Under the pieces are notes generated by a model, which was not told the DNA's origin, searched no databases, and was given only the letters and a program-made list of their open reading frames with translations. This document shows, piece by piece, positions 12,573-14,394 of a stretch of 14,394 nt of DNA (its first letter is position 1; every line of letters starts with the position of its first letter). This stretch comes from an uncultured Clostridia bacterium (GTDB taxonomy: Bacteria > Bacillota_A > Clostridia > TANB77 > CAG-508): assembly GCA_944388685.1 (NCBI GenBank), contig CALXJS010000040.1, positions 1 through 14,394 of the forward strand, read 5' to 3'. A program made the position numbers and the translations under genes.

Positions 12573-14030
12573 TTAGAAGCTAAACATATTTTTAATTAAT
12601 TTTAAAGCTTTGATTAATCCACTAATTAGAGATGGACTTTCTGCTGCTTCTTCTTGATAGTCAGAAACTTTATCTACTTGTGCACCACTAGCAACTTTTT
12701 CAGCTTGTGCAATAAAGTTATCTACATGTCCTTCATATACATTTTCTTTGTTACCTAAGATGATGAAAGCATGTTGTTCTCCTTCGGCTTCAAATCTTTG
12801 TACATAAGGAATGTTTGGATTGTTCATAGCTGTTTCATAAACTCTTGTACTATTTTCAAAAGGTACTGTGGTATCACTTGTACCATGTATAATTAGTATT
12901 GGAAGTTGACATTTTTCTAAGCTTGCTAATGCATTTTCATGTTCATCAAAGTTTTCTGCTGTTAAACCAACATCTACTTGATTAATTAACATGTCTTTGA
13001 TTGTATCCCTACTAATAATTTGTGATAAATCTGTTACATTAAATATACCAAGTATTTTTGCTACTAATTCATTACTTCCTAAAGTATTTAACAAGTCTTC
13101 TACAATTCCTGTCATAGAAGTATATCCACAATCATCTACTAATCCGATAACATTTTGATCTTTTAGTGTTCTACCATCTACTTCTAATCCTGATAAGAAT
13201 AATGTTGTAGCACCACCTAATGATACACCATGAACAAAAATTTCATCACATGTGTAATGTTCATTTAGATATGTTAGCCAATCCCAAATGTCAAGACTAT
13301 CTAGATATCCCATTCCACCTTTACCTTTATTACCACCGCTATCTCCAAATCCTCTTAAGTCAGGTGCTAGTATATTGAATCCTTGATCAATGTACATATG
13401 ACCAATTGCGTCTGCCATTGCTTGACCATTCATCATAAATCCATGTACTAAGACAACCCATTTATTAGAGGTTGGGTTTCCATTTGCATCTGGATTAGCA
13501 TAATAGATATTACCACTTAAATTAACTGCATATGCTTCTCCTGATAGTTTACCAGCAGTTGTTGCAACCATATCATCAACTACTACATTTGGTTTTAAAC
13601 TTTCTATAGCTAAATTTGTATTACCTAAGAATGATTGTATTGTTGATATGATAGAATTTAATAAACCACTTGTACTAGTGTCAGATGATGCAATTGTTGT
13701 ATTTAAAATTTGGTTAGATATGTAAGGTATAACTGTTGTGTCACTGTATTTTTCTTGAAGTTCTGTGATTTTGTCAATGATATCAATTTTCATATCATCA
13801 ACACTCATGTTTGTGTTAAGTCCTTGCATAAAGCTTTTTGCTTCATTTAAGAAAGATTTGTAGTTATCAATATCAGCATATTTATTGTTGATTGCTGTAT
13901 TGACATTGTCTCTGTTTCCAAATGGCCAGAAACTAAAAGCCGCCTTACTTGTTATAGGTGTAAGTACCATAATTGCTAAGATAAGAATTGCTAATATTCT
14001 TTTCATAGATATAAATGAACTCTTTTTCAT
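12573..14030 (-). CDS. Secreted alpha/beta hydrolase, 485 residues
   Basis: The protein opens with a signal peptide (basic MKKSSFISMKR, hydrophobic 12-27, likely cut near SKA at 28-30), so it acts outside the membrane. Residues ~35-150 are a helical N-terminal region of unknown role. The alpha/beta hydrolase fold runs from ~160 to 445. It has the oxyanion-hole segment VHGFMMNGQ (195-203), the nucleophile elbow GVSLG with Ser270, and the likely acid and base Asp386 (HGTSDTTVP) and His420 (GEQHAF). The C-terminus (467-485) is a short amphipathic helix with Lys on one face, which could hold it to the membrane or wall. Family members are esterases, peptidases or acyltransferases, and the substrate cannot be told. 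AAAGGAGGGG stands before the ATG and a near-consensus promoter at 14109-14137, so expression is probably high. Confidence 0.92.
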   Translation of the reverse strand: MKKSSFISMKRILAILILAIMVLTPITSKAAFSFWPFGNRDNVNTAINNKYADIDNYKSFLNEAKSFMQGLNTNMSVDDMKIDIIDKITELQEKYSDTTVIPYISNQILNTTIASSDTSTSGLLNSIISTIQSFLGNTNLAIESLKPNVVVDDMVATTAGKLSGEAYAVNLSGNIYYANPDANGNPTSNKWVVLVHGFMMNGQAMADAIGHMYIDQGFNILAPDLRGFGDSGGNKGKGGMGYLDSLDIWDWLTYLNEHYTCDEIFVHGVSLGGATTLFLSGLEVDGRTLKDQNVIGLVDDCGYTSMTGIVEDLLNTLGSNELVAKILGIFNVTDLSQIISRDTIKDMLINQVDVGLTAENFDEHENALASLEKCQLPILIIHGTSDTTVPFENSTRVYETAMNNPNIPYVQRFEAEGEQHAFIILGNKENVYEGHVDNFIAQAEKVASGAQVDKVSDYQEEAAESPSLISGLIKALKLIKNMFSF

Positions 14031-14108
14031 TTTACAACCCCTCCTTTGTTTATTCTAGTTAAAACCTGATGCATAAAATAATTAAATCATTTAATCACTC
14101 TACATAAC

Positions 14109-14137
14109 ATTATACCACATTTTATAATTATTGTCAA
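14109..14137 (-). promoter_or_regulatory. Consensus sigma-A promoter TTGACA-17-TATAAT of the hydrolase gene
   Basis: On the minus strand TTGACA (14137-14132) and TATAAT (14114-14109) match consensus in all 12 bases with ideal spacing. The leader is about 70 bases. Confidence 0.85.
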
Positions 14138-14149
14138 AAAATGTAGTCT

Positions 14150-14179
14150 AAAAAAGAAGATTCGCTTTTTGAATCTTCT
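14150..14179 (-). terminator. Intrinsic terminator of guaA
   Basis: On the minus strand AGAAGATTC (14179-14171) pairs perfectly with GAATCTTCT (14163-14155), followed by Ts. It separates guaA from the hydrolase promoter. Confidence 0.85.
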
Positions 14180-14187
14180 AATTATAT

Positions 14188-14394
14188 TTATTCCCATTCA
14201 ATGGTTGCAGGTGGCTTTGAAGTAATATCATAAACGACTCTATTAACATGTTTTACTTCATTAACAATTCTTGAAGAAACTTTTTCTAATATTTCATAAG
14301 GAATTTTGCTCCAAACACCTGTCATAAAATCTGTTGTTTCCACTGCACGTAAGGCAATCGTATAATCATAAGTTCTTTCATCACCCATAACACC
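14188..14394 (-). CDS. guaA: GMP synthase (glutamine-hydrolysing), C-terminal end (5' part outside window)
   Basis: The last 68 residues, open to the window edge, match the C-terminal dimerisation domain of Gua[19 protein letters not shown] near the start, then [31 protein letters not shown] at the end. GuaA converts XMP to GMP with ATP and glutamine ammonia in the cytoplasm. The Met at 14386-14388 is internal, not a start. The catalytic glutaminase and ATP-PPase domains lie outside the window. Confidence 0.95.
   Translation of the reverse strand, partial: GVMGDERTYDYTIALRAVETTDFMTGVWSKIPYEILEKVSSRIVNEVKHVNRVVYDITSKPPATIEWE

Overview
The window looks like a chromosomal segment of a low-GC, AT-rich, anaerobic, spore-forming Firmicute of the Clostridia, possibly a gut lineage. 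The grounds are the C-terminal half of an [FeFe] hydrogenase, a YtvI-type sporulation membrane protein, strong GGAGG ribosome binding sites, TTGACA/TATAAT promoters, tiny Asn-rich and Pro/Arg-rich proteins of spore-coat character, and a surface protein with an LPxxG-like sorting tail. The taxonomic placement is inference. No tRNA, rRNA, CRISPR array or transposase gene was seen.

Layout. 1-681 is the end of the hydrogenase gene. 697-980 is a 284-bp imperfect palindrome. 1001-1182 is a small promoter/ORF/terminator unit. 1383-3419 is a single gene fusing a uracil permease (UraA, NCS2) to uracil phosphoribosyltransferase (Upp). The fusion gene is bracketed by two inverted copies of a multi-hairpin repeat cassette (1153-1342 and 3422-3636), whose 21-bp stems differ in sequence but stay perfectly paired. 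3420-4176 is mostly hairpins plus a 30-residue Asn-rich peptide gene on the minus strand. murD follows with its own promoter and terminator. Next come two small minus-strand genes (5653-5820 and 6011-6202) with near-identical promoters and similar C-termini. Then, on the plus strand, come a Pro/Arg-rich 204-residue protein, a Cys-rich two-CBS-domain protein, ytvI, and a 781-residue protein combining two FHA-like domains, an ABC ATPase and an ABC-2 membrane domain. The last third is on the minus strand: a sortase-type surface protein, a secreted alpha/beta hydrolase and the 3' end of guaA, each with its own terminator.

Working together. Few genes here form operons; nearly every gene has its own promoter and/or terminator. 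The nucleotide theme (uracil uptake and salvage to UMP; GMP synthesis at the right edge) and the envelope/spore theme (murD, ytvI, coat-like proteins, surface protein, secreted hydrolase) are separate.

The points most worth a second look are the uraA-upp fusion, which would join uracil entry and phosphoribosylation in one polypeptide, possibly with an internal start giving free Upp; the covarying hairpin cassettes around it; the long palindrome; and the FHA-FHA-ABC protein, whose FHA domains each lack part of the phosphothreonine-binding signature.
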